Source of the DNA: IDS-8 sp964607425
Lineage (GTDB): Bacteria; Pseudomonadota; Gammaproteobacteria; Steroidobacterales; Woeseiaceae
Reading direction: 5' to 3'
Length of the DNA stretch: 64,000 nt
Assembly: GCA_964607425.1 (NCBI GenBank)
Contig: CAZSKQ010000005.1
Coordinates: forward strand, 1-64,000
Below the pieces are notes generated by a model. That model was not told the DNA's origin, searched no databases, and saw only the letters and a list, made by a program, of their open reading frames with translations. The stretch's first letter is position 1, and each line of letters begins with the position of its first letter. The position numbers and the translations under genes were made by a program. Shown one piece after another: positions 42,054-50,175 of the stretch.

Positions 42054-42652
42054 GGCGCGACTTCCAGCAGCCGGGTGATCACGCCTTCCTGCTCGGTCGT
42101 CAGCACGATCTCGACGGCGCGCGGGCGCAGGTGCAGCCCGAGCGGACCGGCGCGGTCGCGCGGAGGCCACTCGTCCGTCCATTCGCCGTTATCCTGCAGG
42201 AACCGGAACGCGATACTCTCCACGTCGTCCAGGAGCACGCGTGCCAACGGCTCGTTGTCCAGGGTGCGGTCGAGCACCGTCCAGTGAAAGCGGACCAGCT
42301 CGCCGTCCTGCAGCCGCCAGGCGACGCGCTGCAACGTTCCCCGCGGCAGGCCGGCGGGGTTGCTCCAGCCGCCGTGCGTGAGCTGCACGGCAAACTCCGA
42401 CGTGACATCGGTTACCAGCGCGGGCGCGACGACGTCGCCGAGCTGTTCCCGAACCGGCCGCGGTGCGAGTTGCTGGAAATCGGCGCTGAGGAAACGCATG
42501 GTGCGCTGCACCATTTCCAGGCGATCGGTTCGCTGCGTCAGGAACTCGGCGCTGGCCAGCGTCCCGCCGAGGGCGCCATATGCGAACGCGGCGAGGATCG
42601 CGAATATGGCCATGGCGACCAGCAGTTCGATCAGCGTGAACCCGCGGCTCAT
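42050..42652 (-). CDS. gspJ: type II secretion minor pseudopilin J
   Basis: A 200-aa protein with a type IV-like prepilin leader MSRG followed by FTLIELLVAMAIFAILAAFAYGAL, including Glu at mature position 5. Body features RTMRFLSADFQQLAPRPVR and LEVAP terminus resemble GspJ. Processed by the GspO/PilD peptidase, which is not in this window. Overlaps gspI and gspK by 4 nt each. Confidence 0.92.
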   Translation of the reverse strand: MSRGFTLIELLVAMAIFAILAAFAYGALGGTLASAEFLTQRTDRLEMVQRTMRFLSADFQQLAPRPVREQLGDVVAPALVTDVTSEFAVQLTHGGWSNPAGLPRGTLQRVAWRLQDGELVRFHWTVLDRTLDNEPLARVLLDDVESIAFRFLQDNGEWTDEWPPRDRAGPLGLHLRPRAVEIVLTTEQEGVITRLLEVAP

Positions 42653-43149
42653 CGCTTGAACTCCGTCCCGTCCGCGGGTTCATCTTCGGGATCACCTTGC
42701 GGTTCATCGCCGGGGCCCGGGGCCCGCCCAAGCGCGGCGCCGCTCCAGGCAAGGTTGCTTTGTCCGGGAATGCCGGGTTCGCCGATGAACCCGCTGACCC
42801 GGCGGATGACCTCGTCGGAACCGGCAAGCGACACGTCGACGTCAACCCGGAACAGGTTTTCCACGCCGGTCTCCGAGATCGTCGAGCGCCAGACCCATTC
42901 GCGGCCGGCGTACTCGACCTCGTCGGAATCTTCGCTGACTTCGGGCACGACGTTCTCGAGGCGCAATTCCGCGATCCGGTTCTGCGCGATCCAGCTCGCG
43001 TAGGTGCGCTGTTCCATGGCAGTGGCCGACTCCACCATCTGGCTGACAGCCGCCGCCACGCCGCCAAGTGCCAGCGCCGCGATCGCGAGCGCCACCATGA
43101 CCTCGATCAGGGTGAAGCCGCGTTGGACTTCAGAACGCCGGCTGCCCAT
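42649..43149 (-). CDS. gspI: type II secretion minor pseudopilin I
   Basis: A 166-aa minor pseudopilin. Leader MGSRRSEVQRG then FTLIEVMVALAIAALALGGVAAAVSQ. The motif TYASWIAQNRIAELRLE is characteristic of GspI. The Pro/Glu/Asp-rich tail is longer than usual. Start ATG 43149 lies within the 3' end of gspH (20-nt overlap). Confidence 0.92.
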   Translation of the reverse strand: MGSRRSEVQRGFTLIEVMVALAIAALALGGVAAAVSQMVESATAMEQRTYASWIAQNRIAELRLENVVPEVSEDSDEVEYAGREWVWRSTISETGVENLFRVDVDVSLAGSDEVIRRVSGFIGEPGIPGQSNLAWSGAALGRAPGPGDEPQGDPEDEPADGTEFKR

Positions 43150-43744
43150 CTGACTGGATCTCGAGCTCGCCGGCTTCATTCGTGGCCAGCACGACCTCGG
43201 CGCGGTCGGACTCGCGCACGATCGCGAGGCTGAACGGGGTGACGTCACCGCTCGAAAGAATCAGCACGTGCGGTGTGTAGTTACTCTTATCCTTGCGGTC
43301 CTTGCGGGCGCCGCCGTCGCTCGCCGTGTCGTCCCGGTCGTCGTCATCGGGGAGGCCGTCACCGATGTCGGCCGCCTGCGACGAGAGCTCTATGCGCCGG
43401 TCCTCGAGGAACAGCTCGAATACCAGTCCTTCGTCGATGCGGCGCGGCCGCAGCAGGTCGTCGCCGGTGACCTCGAACCACTCATTGCCAAGCGGGTAGT
43501 GCTCGACGAAGCGGTAGCCGCCCTGCAGGAACTCGAGCCCGAAATCGCGTCCCTGCAGCAGCGCCTCGTCTTCCGCCAGCTCGATGAGCGCCTCCAGCCG
43601 CCGCGCTTCTTCGTCCAGCACGCGCTCGGTGCCCAGCAGTCCGGTCGACAGCATCACCACGCCGGTGACGATCCCCACGATGACGATGACGACGAGCAGC
43701 TCAATGAGCGTGAAGCCTCGGCTCTGCAGGCGGACGGATCGCAT
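43130..43744 (-). CDS. gspH: type II secretion minor pseudopilin H
   Basis: A 204-aa minor pseudopilin. Leader MRSVRLQSRG then FTLIELLVVIVIVGIVTGVVML. The domain includes DEEARRLEALIELAEDEALLQGRDFGLEF and the typical EGGYRF-like LQGGYRFVEH. An Asp/Lys-rich insertion (DDDDRDDTASDGGARKDRKDK) makes it longer than most GspH proteins and may bind metal or be disordered. Confidence 0.9.
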   Translation of the reverse strand: MRSVRLQSRGFTLIELLVVIVIVGIVTGVVMLSTGLLGTERVLDEEARRLEALIELAEDEALLQGRDFGLEFLQGGYRFVEHYPLGNEWFEVTGDDLLRPRRIDEGLVFELFLEDRRIELSSQAADIGDGLPDDDDRDDTASDGGARKDRKDKSNYTPHVLILSSGDVTPFSLAIVRESDRAEVVLATNEAGELEIQSDGQPAF

Positions 43745-43771
43745 CGCGCGGCCAGCGCCCGGGACCGGGCG

Positions 43772-44212
43772 CTACTCCAGGTTCCAGTTGCCGATGTCGG
43801 CGTCCAGGCCTTCACCGCCGGGCCGGCCGTCGCGGCCAAGCGTGTAGACATCGATCTCGCCGTGATTGCCGGGATTCAGGTACAGGTATTCGTTGCCCCA
43901 GGGGTCTTTCGGCAGCCGGTCGAGATAGCCGCCGGGCTTCCAGTTCCGGAGGTTCGGATCGGCGGGTTTGCTGACCAGTGCCTGCAGCCCCTGTTCCGTG
44001 GTGGGGTACGCGTAAGTGTCGAGCCGGTACATCTTCAGCGCGTTCTCGATGCCGCGCAGGTCCCCCTGCACCCGCGTGACCTGCGCGTCATCGATCCGGC
44101 CGATGACGTTCGGGGCGACAATGGCGGCAAGAATGCCGAGGATGATGACGACGACCATGATCTCGATAAGCGTGAAGCCGCGGCTACGCTTTCGTTGTTT
44201 TAAATTTTGCAA
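43772..44212 (-). CDS. gspG: type II secretion major pseudopilin G
   Basis: The main pseudopilus subunit, 146 aa from a TTG start. Leader KQRKRSRG then FTLIEIMVVVIILGILAAIVAPNVIGR, ALKMYRLDTYAYPTTEQGLQALV, and the calcium-site region DPWGNEYLYLNPGNHGEIDVYTLGRDG. TTG 44212 is preferred because GGAGGA (44223-44218) is placed 5 nt upstream and gives normal family length; an ATG at 44278 would add 22 residues before the leader. First gene of the gspG-H-I-J-K-L-M-N block. Confidence 0.93.
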   Translation of the reverse strand: MQNLKQRKRSRGFTLIEIMVVVIILGILAAIVAPNVIGRIDDAQVTRVQGDLRGIENALKMYRLDTYAYPTTEQGLQALVSKPADPNLRNWKPGGYLDRLPKDPWGNEYLYLNPGNHGEIDVYTLGRDGRPGGEGLDADIGNWNLE

Positions 44213-44317
44213 TTTGTTCCTCCGGGACGGAGCGGGGAGTGGCAGGGCGGATCGGTTCGTCCGTCTTCGTTGACTCATACCCCCGGTCCCCTGACTATTC
44301 GGACCATTCTATCAAAC

Positions 44318-44953
44318 ATGGGGTTACGCGAAGATTTTATCGCGGGCGATACAGCAGGCCTAATGAGACGCGTGACCCAACTCCAAGTTCCGCTCGCGAT
44401 TGCCGCCGCGAGCCTTGCCGCCGCGGCGCTGGGGAGCGCCGGCCGCCTCTGGCTGCGCTGGGATCGCGAGGGCATCGCGGCCGGCGAGTGGTGGCGGCTG
44501 GTCACCGGCCATTTCGTGCACCTCGGCCCTGGCCACCTGCTGCTGAACCTGGCCGGCCTCGCCCTCGTGTGGGCGCTCGTCGGCGACCGCTACCGCCCGG
44601 CCGGCTGGTGGCTCGTCGTCGTGCTGTGCCTTGCGGGGATGGACGCGGGCTTCCGGTTCCTCGATTCCGGGCTCTCGTGGTACGTCGGATTGTCCGGCCT
44701 GCTGCACGGCTTGCTGATGGCCGGCACGCTCGATCGCCTGCGCGCGGCACCGCTCGAATCGGCGGTGCTCGCGCTGCTCGTGGCGGGGAAACTCGCCTAC
44801 GAGCAATTCGTCGGCCCCTTGCCCGGCTCGGAAACGTCCGCGGGCGGCCCCGTCATCGTGAATGCGCACCTTTACGGCGCCATTGCCGGGGCGACCGCCG
44901 GGGCGGCGAGCTTGCTTTATAATGCCCGGCCACTCCGCGCGGGCGGTAACTGA
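44318..44953 (+). CDS. rrtA: rhombosortase (rhomboid-type intramembrane protease)
   Basis: A small rhomboid protease of about 211 aa with six predicted membrane helices. Catalytic features: GHLLLNLAG in helix 2, the serine in GLSGLLHGLLMAG, and the histidine in VNAHLYGAIAGATAG. This shape matches rhombosortases, which cleave the C-terminal GlyGly-CTERM tail of proteins exported through T2SS. It is divergent from gspG, which supports the role. No GlyGly-CTERM substrate is evident in this window. Start ATG 44318 is tentative; ATG 44363 (MRRVTQLQV) is possible and neither has a strong ribosome-binding site. Ends 11 nt before fabD. Confidence 0.8.
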   Translation: MGLREDFIAGDTAGLMRRVTQLQVPLAIAAASLAAAALGSAGRLWLRWDREGIAAGEWWRLVTGHFVHLGPGHLLLNLAGLALVWALVGDRYRPAGWWLVVVLCLAGMDAGFRFLDSGLSWYVGLSGLLHGLLMAGTLDRLRAAPLESAVLALLVAGKLAYEQFVGPLPGSETSAGGPVIVNAHLYGAIAGATAGAASLLYNARPLRAGGN

Positions 44954-44964
44954 AGGAGGATCGA

Positions 44965-45909
44965 GTGGCGCTGGCGATTGTTTTTCCCGGACAGGGTTCC
45001 CAGGCGGCGGGCATGCAGGCGGCGCTGGCCGAGGAGTATCCGGAGATTCGCGATACCTACCGCGAAGCCAGCGACGTGCTCGGTTTCGATCTCTGGGAGC
45101 TGCTCCAGGAAGGCCCCGCAGAGGGCGTGGACGAAACGGTGGTGACGCAGCCCGCGATGTTGACGGCGGGCGTCGCGGCCTGGCGCGCGTGGCGGCGTGC
45201 CGGCGGCGGCATGCCTGCGTTGATGGCCGGCCACAGCCTCGGCGAGTACACCGCGCTCACCTGCGCGGGTGCGATGTCTTTCACGGACGCTTTGCGGCTC
45301 GTGTCGCGGCGGGCGGAGCTGATGCAGGCGGCGGTGCCGGCAGAGGAGGGCGCCATGGCCGCGATCCTCGGCCTCGACGACGATGTCGTGGTATCGGTCT
45401 GCCGCGGTGCGGCGGAAGGCGAGGTAGTCAGCGCCGCCAACTTCAACTCTCCGGGGCAGGTGGTGATCGCGGGCCACCGCGCCGCGGTCAAGCGAGCCTG
45501 CGCGCAGGCGAAAGCCGTCGGTGCGAAACGCACTATGCTGCTCAGCGTCAGCGTGCCCGCGCATTGCGACCTGATGCGACCGGCCGCGGCCGAGTTCGCC
45601 GCGGCGTTGGCCAAAACCGATTTCACAACGCCGTCGATACCGGTTGTGAACAACGTGGACGTCGAGCCCTACGACACCCCGGCAAGCATCCGCGCCGGCC
45701 TGGAGCGGCAGCTGTACAGCCCGGTGCGCTGGACGGCGTCGATCCGCTACCTGGTCGATCGCGGCGCGAGCTTCCTGCTCGAAGCGGGTCCCGGGAAGGT
45801 GCTGACCGGGCTTGCGCGGCGCATCGACCGCAGCGTTCCGGCTGCGTGCCTCGATTCGCCGGCGGCTTTGAACGCGATACTGGAGCAGTTGGGAGAGCAG
45901 ACAAAATGA
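44965..45909 (+). CDS. fabD: malonyl-CoA:ACP transacylase
   Basis: A 314-aa enzyme loading malonate on acyl carrier protein for fatty-acid elongation. FPGQGSQAAGM at the start, the nucleophile serine in AGHSLGEYTALTCAGAM, and the histidine in SVSVPAHCDLM are all present. GTG 44965 follows GAAGGAGGA. The usual upstream plsX and fabH are missing here; a rhombosortase gene takes their place. Coupled to fabG by a 4-nt ATGA overlap. Confidence 0.95.
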   Translation: MALAIVFPGQGSQAAGMQAALAEEYPEIRDTYREASDVLGFDLWELLQEGPAEGVDETVVTQPAMLTAGVAAWRAWRRAGGGMPALMAGHSLGEYTALTCAGAMSFTDALRLVSRRAELMQAAVPAEEGAMAAILGLDDDVVVSVCRGAAEGEVVSAANFNSPGQVVIAGHRAAVKRACAQAKAVGAKRTMLLSVSVPAHCDLMRPAAAEFAAALAKTDFTTPSIPVVNNVDVEPYDTPASIRAGLERQLYSPVRWTASIRYLVDRGASFLLEAGPGKVLTGLARRIDRSVPAACLDSPAALNAILEQLGEQTK

Positions 45910-46661
45910 GCAAGTGGTTCGACAGCGCCCTGCTGCAGGGTGAGGTTGCGCTCGTCACCGGCGCATCGCGTGGCATCGGCGCCGCGATCGCGGACGCCCT
46001 GGCCGCCGCGGGTGCGCGGGTCGTCGGCACCGCGACCCGCGAAGAGGGCGCGCAGGCAATCTCGGACAGGCTGGGCGAGCACGGGCGCGGCGCGATCCTG
46101 GACATCGCCGGCGACGACTCGGTGCAATCGCTCTTCGCGGAGATGCAGAAGTTCGAAGGTGCGCCGACCGTGGTCGTCAACAACGCCGGCATCACCCGCG
46201 ACAACCTGCTGCTGCGAATGAAAGCAGGAGAGTGGGACGAGGTGATCGCCACCAATCTGTCCGGCACCTACCGCGTCTGCAAAGCGGCGCTGCGGGGCAT
46301 GATGAAGGCGAAGCGCGGCCGGATCGTCAACATTGCGTCCGTGGTCGGGCTCATGGGTAATCCCGGGCAAGCGAACTATGCGGCTGCGAAGGCCGGCATC
46401 ATCGGGTTCTCGAAGTCGCTGGCCCGCGAGGTCGGCTCGCGAAACATCACGGTCAACGTCGTGGCTCCCGGGTTCATCGATACCGACATGACCCGGGTGC
46501 TGCCCGACGAGCAGCGCGCCGCGCTACGCGCGCAGGTGCCGCTCGGCCGCCTCGGCGAGGGCGCCGATATCGCCAATGCCGTGGTGTTCCTTGCGTCGGA
46601 TGCCGCCGCCTACGTCACCGGGGAAACCCTGAACGTCAACGGCGGCATGCTGATGGCCTGA
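45906..46661 (+). CDS. fabG: 3-oxoacyl-ACP reductase
   Basis: A 251-aa short-chain dehydrogenase using NADPH in the first reduction of the fatty-acid cycle. TGASRGIGAAIADAL binds the cofactor, NNAGITRDNLLLRM is typical of FabG, and the catalytic S-Y-K residues are in NIASVVGLMGN and NYAAAKAGIIGFSKSLARE. Ends VTGETLNVNGGMLMA. Located between fabD and acpP. Confidence 0.95.
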   Translation: MSKWFDSALLQGEVALVTGASRGIGAAIADALAAAGARVVGTATREEGAQAISDRLGEHGRGAILDIAGDDSVQSLFAEMQKFEGAPTVVVNNAGITRDNLLLRMKAGEWDEVIATNLSGTYRVCKAALRGMMKAKRGRIVNIASVVGLMGNPGQANYAAAKAGIIGFSKSLAREVGSRNITVNVVAPGFIDTDMTRVLPDEQRAALRAQVPLGRLGEGADIANAVVFLASDAAAYVTGETLNVNGGMLMA

Positions 46662-46875
46662 CGGCGCCCCGTAGCGAGGCGGTCGGCTTTCACTTACAAT
46701 ACCGTCGCACGGTCTTGCCGGCACTTGAAATTTCAAAAACTTAACTGCATCAAACCGCCTCCGGACCGCACTACAGGCACGGGCATCCGAGCACAGAAGC
46801 AAGGTACGCATCACGGCATCGATGAGCCGGACGGCAGCCACTTACGAAGTCTCTTCCTGAGGAGAAGCGATCACT

Positions 46876-47118
46876 ATGAGCAGTATTGAAGAACAAGTTA
46901 AGAGCATCGTTGCCGAGCAACTGGGAGTGAAGGAAGAGGAAGTCACGAACGACGCGTCGTTCGTCGACGATCTCGGCGCCGATTCTCTGGACACGGTCGA
47001 ACTGGTGATGGCTCTCGAAGAGGAGTTCGAAACCGAGATCCCCGATGAAGAGGCGGAGAAAATCACCACGGTCCAGCAGGCAATCGACTTCGTTACGGCG
47101 CGCCGCAGCGAATCCTGA
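46876..47118 (+). CDS. acpP: acyl carrier protein
   Basis: An 80-aa acidic four-helix protein. The phosphopantetheine attachment serine is in DLGADSLDTVELVMALEEEF. A 214-bp non-coding gap precedes it, long enough for its own promoter, which is usual for this highly expressed gene. Ribosome-binding site GAGGAGAAG before ATG 46876. Confidence 0.97.
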   Translation: MSSIEEQVKSIVAEQLGVKEEEVTNDASFVDDLGADSLDTVELVMALEEEFETEIPDEEAEKITTVQQAIDFVTARRSES

Positions 47119-47214
47119 TCGCAAACTCGAGGGCGCGGATATCCGCTTCGCGGCGGACCGCGCCCTTCGTGCTTCTGTCAGTTGCGAGTTCCGCACGGAG
47201 TCCAGGGCAATTCC

Positions 47215-48456
47215 TTGAGCAAGCGTAGAGTGGTCGTTACCGGTCTCGGGCTGGTGTCGCCGGTTGGCAGCCAGCTGGAAACGGCATGGGAAAACGTCTG
47301 TGAAGGACGTTCCGGCATCGGCCCGATCACGCACTTCGACGCCGGTGCGTTCACCACTCGCATCGCGGGCTCCGTGAAGGACTTCGACGTCGGTGAATAC
47401 CTGGCGCCGAAAGATGCGCGCAAGATGGACCGCTTCATGCATTACGGCATCGGCGCGTCGATGAAGGCAGTCCAGGATTCCGGACTCGAGATCACGGAAG
47501 AGAACGGGCACCGGATCGGCGTGATCATGGGTGCCGGCATCGGCGGCCTCTCGACCATCGAGGACAACCACAACAAGTACCTCGCGGCGGGACCGCGCAA
47601 GATCTCGCCCTTCTTCATCCCGGCCAGCATCATCAACATGGTGTCGGGTCATGTGAGCATGCTGCAGCACATTACCGGGCCGAATCTTGCGATCGTAACC
47701 GCATGCACGACGTCCACGCATTGCATCGGCGTCGCCGCGCGCATGGTCGCTTATGGTGATGCGGACGTGATGCTGGCCGGCGGCTCCGAGTACGCAACAA
47801 CGCCGCTTTCAATTGGCGGGTTCTGTGCGGCGCGCGCGATGTCGACGCGCAACGAAGAGCCGGAAAAAGCGAGCCGGCCGTTCGACCGCGATCGCGACGG
47901 CTTCGTGCTTAGCGACGGTGCCGGTTGCCTCGTGCTGGAAGAGTTCGAGCACGCGAGGGCCCGCGGTGCGCGCATCTACGCCGAGCTCGCCGGTTTCGGC
48001 ATGAGCAGCGACGCCTACCACATCACGCTGCCGCCGGCGGACGGCGAGGGTGCGCGCAAGTGCATGCTCGCCGCCATGCGCGATGCCGGCATCGATCCGG
48101 CCGACGTGGATTACCTGAATGCACACGGGACGTCGACACCCGCCGGGGACATCGGTGAAACGGTCGGCATCAAGCGCGCGTTCGGCGAGGCCGCGCGCAC
48201 GCTTGCCGTCAGCTCGACGAAATCCGTCACCGGCCACCTGCTCGGCGCCGCCGGCGCGGCCGAGGCGATTTTTTCCATACTCGCTATTCGCGACCAGGTG
48301 ATGCCGCCCACCGTCAACCTGGAGACACCCGACCCCGACTGCGACCTCGATTGCGTGCCGAACGAGGCCCGCCGGGGCAAGATCGAGGCGGTCGTCTCCA
48401 ACTCCTTCGGGTTCGGCGGCACCAACGGCAGCCTGGTCTTCCGCAAGCTGCGGTGA
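47215..48456 (+). CDS. fabF: beta-ketoacyl-ACP synthase II
   Basis: A 413-aa condensing enzyme for fatty-acid elongation, exact FabF length. The active-site Cys is in VTACTTSTHCIG, the histidines are in NAHGTSTPAGD and SVTGHLLGAAGA, and the C-terminus is SNSFGFGGTNGSLVFRKL. TTG 47215 (SKRRVVVTGLG follows) is preferred over an upstream TTG at 47182 because it gives the family N-terminus and AGGG lies upstream. Its stop overlaps the mltG ATG (TGATG). Confidence 0.95.
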   Translation: MSKRRVVVTGLGLVSPVGSQLETAWENVCEGRSGIGPITHFDAGAFTTRIAGSVKDFDVGEYLAPKDARKMDRFMHYGIGASMKAVQDSGLEITEENGHRIGVIMGAGIGGLSTIEDNHNKYLAAGPRKISPFFIPASIINMVSGHVSMLQHITGPNLAIVTACTTSTHCIGVAARMVAYGDADVMLAGGSEYATTPLSIGGFCAARAMSTRNEEPEKASRPFDRDRDGFVLSDGAGCLVLEEFEHARARGARIYAELAGFGMSSDAYHITLPPADGEGARKCMLAAMRDAGIDPADVDYLNAHGTSTPAGDIGETVGIKRAFGEAARTLAVSSTKSVTGHLLGAAGAAEAIFSILAIRDQVMPPTVNLETPDPDCDLDCVPNEARRGKIEAVVSNSFGFGGTNGSLVFRKLR

Positions 48457-49484
48457 TGAAACGCGTTCTCTGGCTGGCACTGGCGATAGTCGCGGTTGCC
48501 GGGCTGGCGTTCGCCTGGCAGGTGTTCCGGTTCCTCGAAACGCCGGTGTCCGTGCCGGAGGAGGGGCTCGTCTTCGAAATCCGTCCCGGCACAGCGTTCG
48601 CCACGGTGAGCCGGTCGCTGGCGGAAGCGAACGTCATCGAGCACCCGAAGCTGTTCAACTGGTACGCGCGAGCGAAAGGCCAGGGCGCCTCCATCCACGC
48701 GGGCGAGTATCGCATCGTCGGAGGCGTAACTCCGCCGGACCTCTTGCGCCAGTTCGTAACCGGCAATGTCCTGCTGCATTCCTTCACGATCATTGAAGGC
48801 TGGACCTTCCGCGAGCTGCTGGACAGCCTCTCGCGCCAGGAATCGGTAACGCACACGATGGCATACGACGATTGGCCGGCGTTGCTCGATCGGCTGGGCG
48901 CCGAGGTATCGAATCCGGAAGGGCTGTTCCTGCCGGAGACCTACCGCTTCCCTAAGGGCACGGCGGACACTGATATCCTGCGCCAAGCGTACACGCTCAT
49001 GCAGGCTACCCTGGACGCCGAGTGGAGCGACCGTGCCCAGGGCTTGCCTCTCGAGACGAAATACGAGGCGCTCATCCTCGCCTCCATTGTCGAAAAGGAG
49101 ACGGCGCGGGAGGACGAGCGCGCGCGGATCGCGGGCGTATTCGTACGGCGGCTGGAGAAGGGCATGCGCCTGCAGACGGATCCCACTGTCATTTACGGCA
49201 TCGGCGCGGCCTTCGACGGTAATCTCACGCGCGCGGACCTCCGGACCGATACGCCTTACAACACCTATACCCGCAACCATTTGCCGCCGACGCCGATCGC
49301 GCTGCCGGGCCGGGCCGCCATCCGGGCGGCGCTGAACCCGGCACCGGGCGATGCGCTGTATTTTGTCGCAACCGGGCGCGGCGACGGCAGCCACACCTTC
49401 TCCGCGACCAAAGAGGAGCATGATGCCGCGGTGGCGGCTTACCTCCGGCGGTTGCGGAACGCCAACGCCGAGGGCGCGCAGTAA
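48456..49484 (+). CDS. mltG: endolytic murein transglycosylase
   Basis: A 342-aa inner-membrane protein that cuts nascent glycan strands and sets their length. One N-terminal helix (VLWLALAIVAVAGLAFAWQVF). The periplasmic YceG domain has EGWTFRELLDSL, PEGLFLPETYRFPKGT, the catalytic glutamate in LASIVEKETAREDERARIAGVF, then DPTVIYGIG and YNTYTRNHLPPTPI. Its ATG overlaps the fabF stop and its stop overlaps the tmk start. Confidence 0.94.
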   Translation: MKRVLWLALAIVAVAGLAFAWQVFRFLETPVSVPEEGLVFEIRPGTAFATVSRSLAEANVIEHPKLFNWYARAKGQGASIHAGEYRIVGGVTPPDLLRQFVTGNVLLHSFTIIEGWTFRELLDSLSRQESVTHTMAYDDWPALLDRLGAEVSNPEGLFLPETYRFPKGTADTDILRQAYTLMQATLDAEWSDRAQGLPLETKYEALILASIVEKETAREDERARIAGVFVRRLEKGMRLQTDPTVIYGIGAAFDGNLTRADLRTDTPYNTYTRNHLPPTPIALPGRAAIRAALNPAPGDALYFVATGRGDGSHTFSATKEEHDAAVAAYLRRLRNANAEGAQ

Positions 49485-50116
49485 TGGCGATGGGTCGCTT
49501 CGTGACGGTGGAAGGAGGCGAAGGGGTCGGGAAGTCCACCAACGTCGACTTCGTCTGCGCCCTCATTCGCCAGCGCGGCTTCGAGGTGATCGCGACACGC
49601 GAGCCCGGCGGCACGCCGACGGCGGAACGCATACGCGAGCTGTTGCTGGAGCACGGCGAGGAACCGATGCCGGACGCCGCGGAGCTGCTGCTGTTCTTCG
49701 CGGCGCGCGCGCTGCACGTCGAGAATGTCATTCGCCCGGCACTCGCTGCGGGCAGGTGGGTCGTCTGCGACCGCTTCACGGACGCGACCCGCGCCTACCA
49801 GGGAGCAGGCCGCGGGCTCGATGCCGAACGCATCGAACAGCTGGCGAAATGGGTGCACGGCGATCTCGAACCCGACCTGACCCTGCTCCTCGATGCACCG
49901 GCCGAAGTGGGCCGCCGGCGGGCAGAGCGGCGCAGCGGAGCCGATCGCCTCGAAGGGGAGCAGGCGGCGTTTCACGCGCGGGTCCGGGAGGCGTACCTTG
50001 CGCTGGCGGCCCGCGAGCCCGCGCGCTTCGCGGTGATCGATGCGAGCCGCCGGCTGGAGGACGTCCGGGCCGCTATCGGAGAGGCCTTGCAGCGCCTGTG
50101 GCAGCGCGCGCCGTAG
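49484..50116 (+). CDS. tmk: thymidylate kinase
   Basis: A 210-aa kinase phosphorylating dTMP to dTDP. P-loop EGGEGVGKSTN, the substrate motif TREPGGTPTAERIRELLL, and VVCDRFTDATRAYQGAGRGLD, where DRF is the usual DR(F/Y/H) motif. The ATG at 49484 shares its A with the mltG stop (TAATG); a second ATG at 49490 is possible. Confidence 0.95.
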   Translation: MAMGRFVTVEGGEGVGKSTNVDFVCALIRQRGFEVIATREPGGTPTAERIRELLLEHGEEPMPDAAELLLFFAARALHVENVIRPALAAGRWVVCDRFTDATRAYQGAGRGLDAERIEQLAKWVHGDLEPDLTLLLDAPAEVGRRRAERRSGADRLEGEQAAFHARVREAYLALAAREPARFAVIDASRRLEDVRAAIGEALQRLWQRAP

Positions 50117-50175
50117 AACCGGTCCTTGAGTTCCCGGGTCCGATAGTGCGAATGTAGATGAAAAATAGATTTTAA

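Noticed and set aside
46662..46875. TACAAT at 46695-46700 as acpP promoter
   Set aside because: No acceptable -35 hexamer at 16-18 bp.
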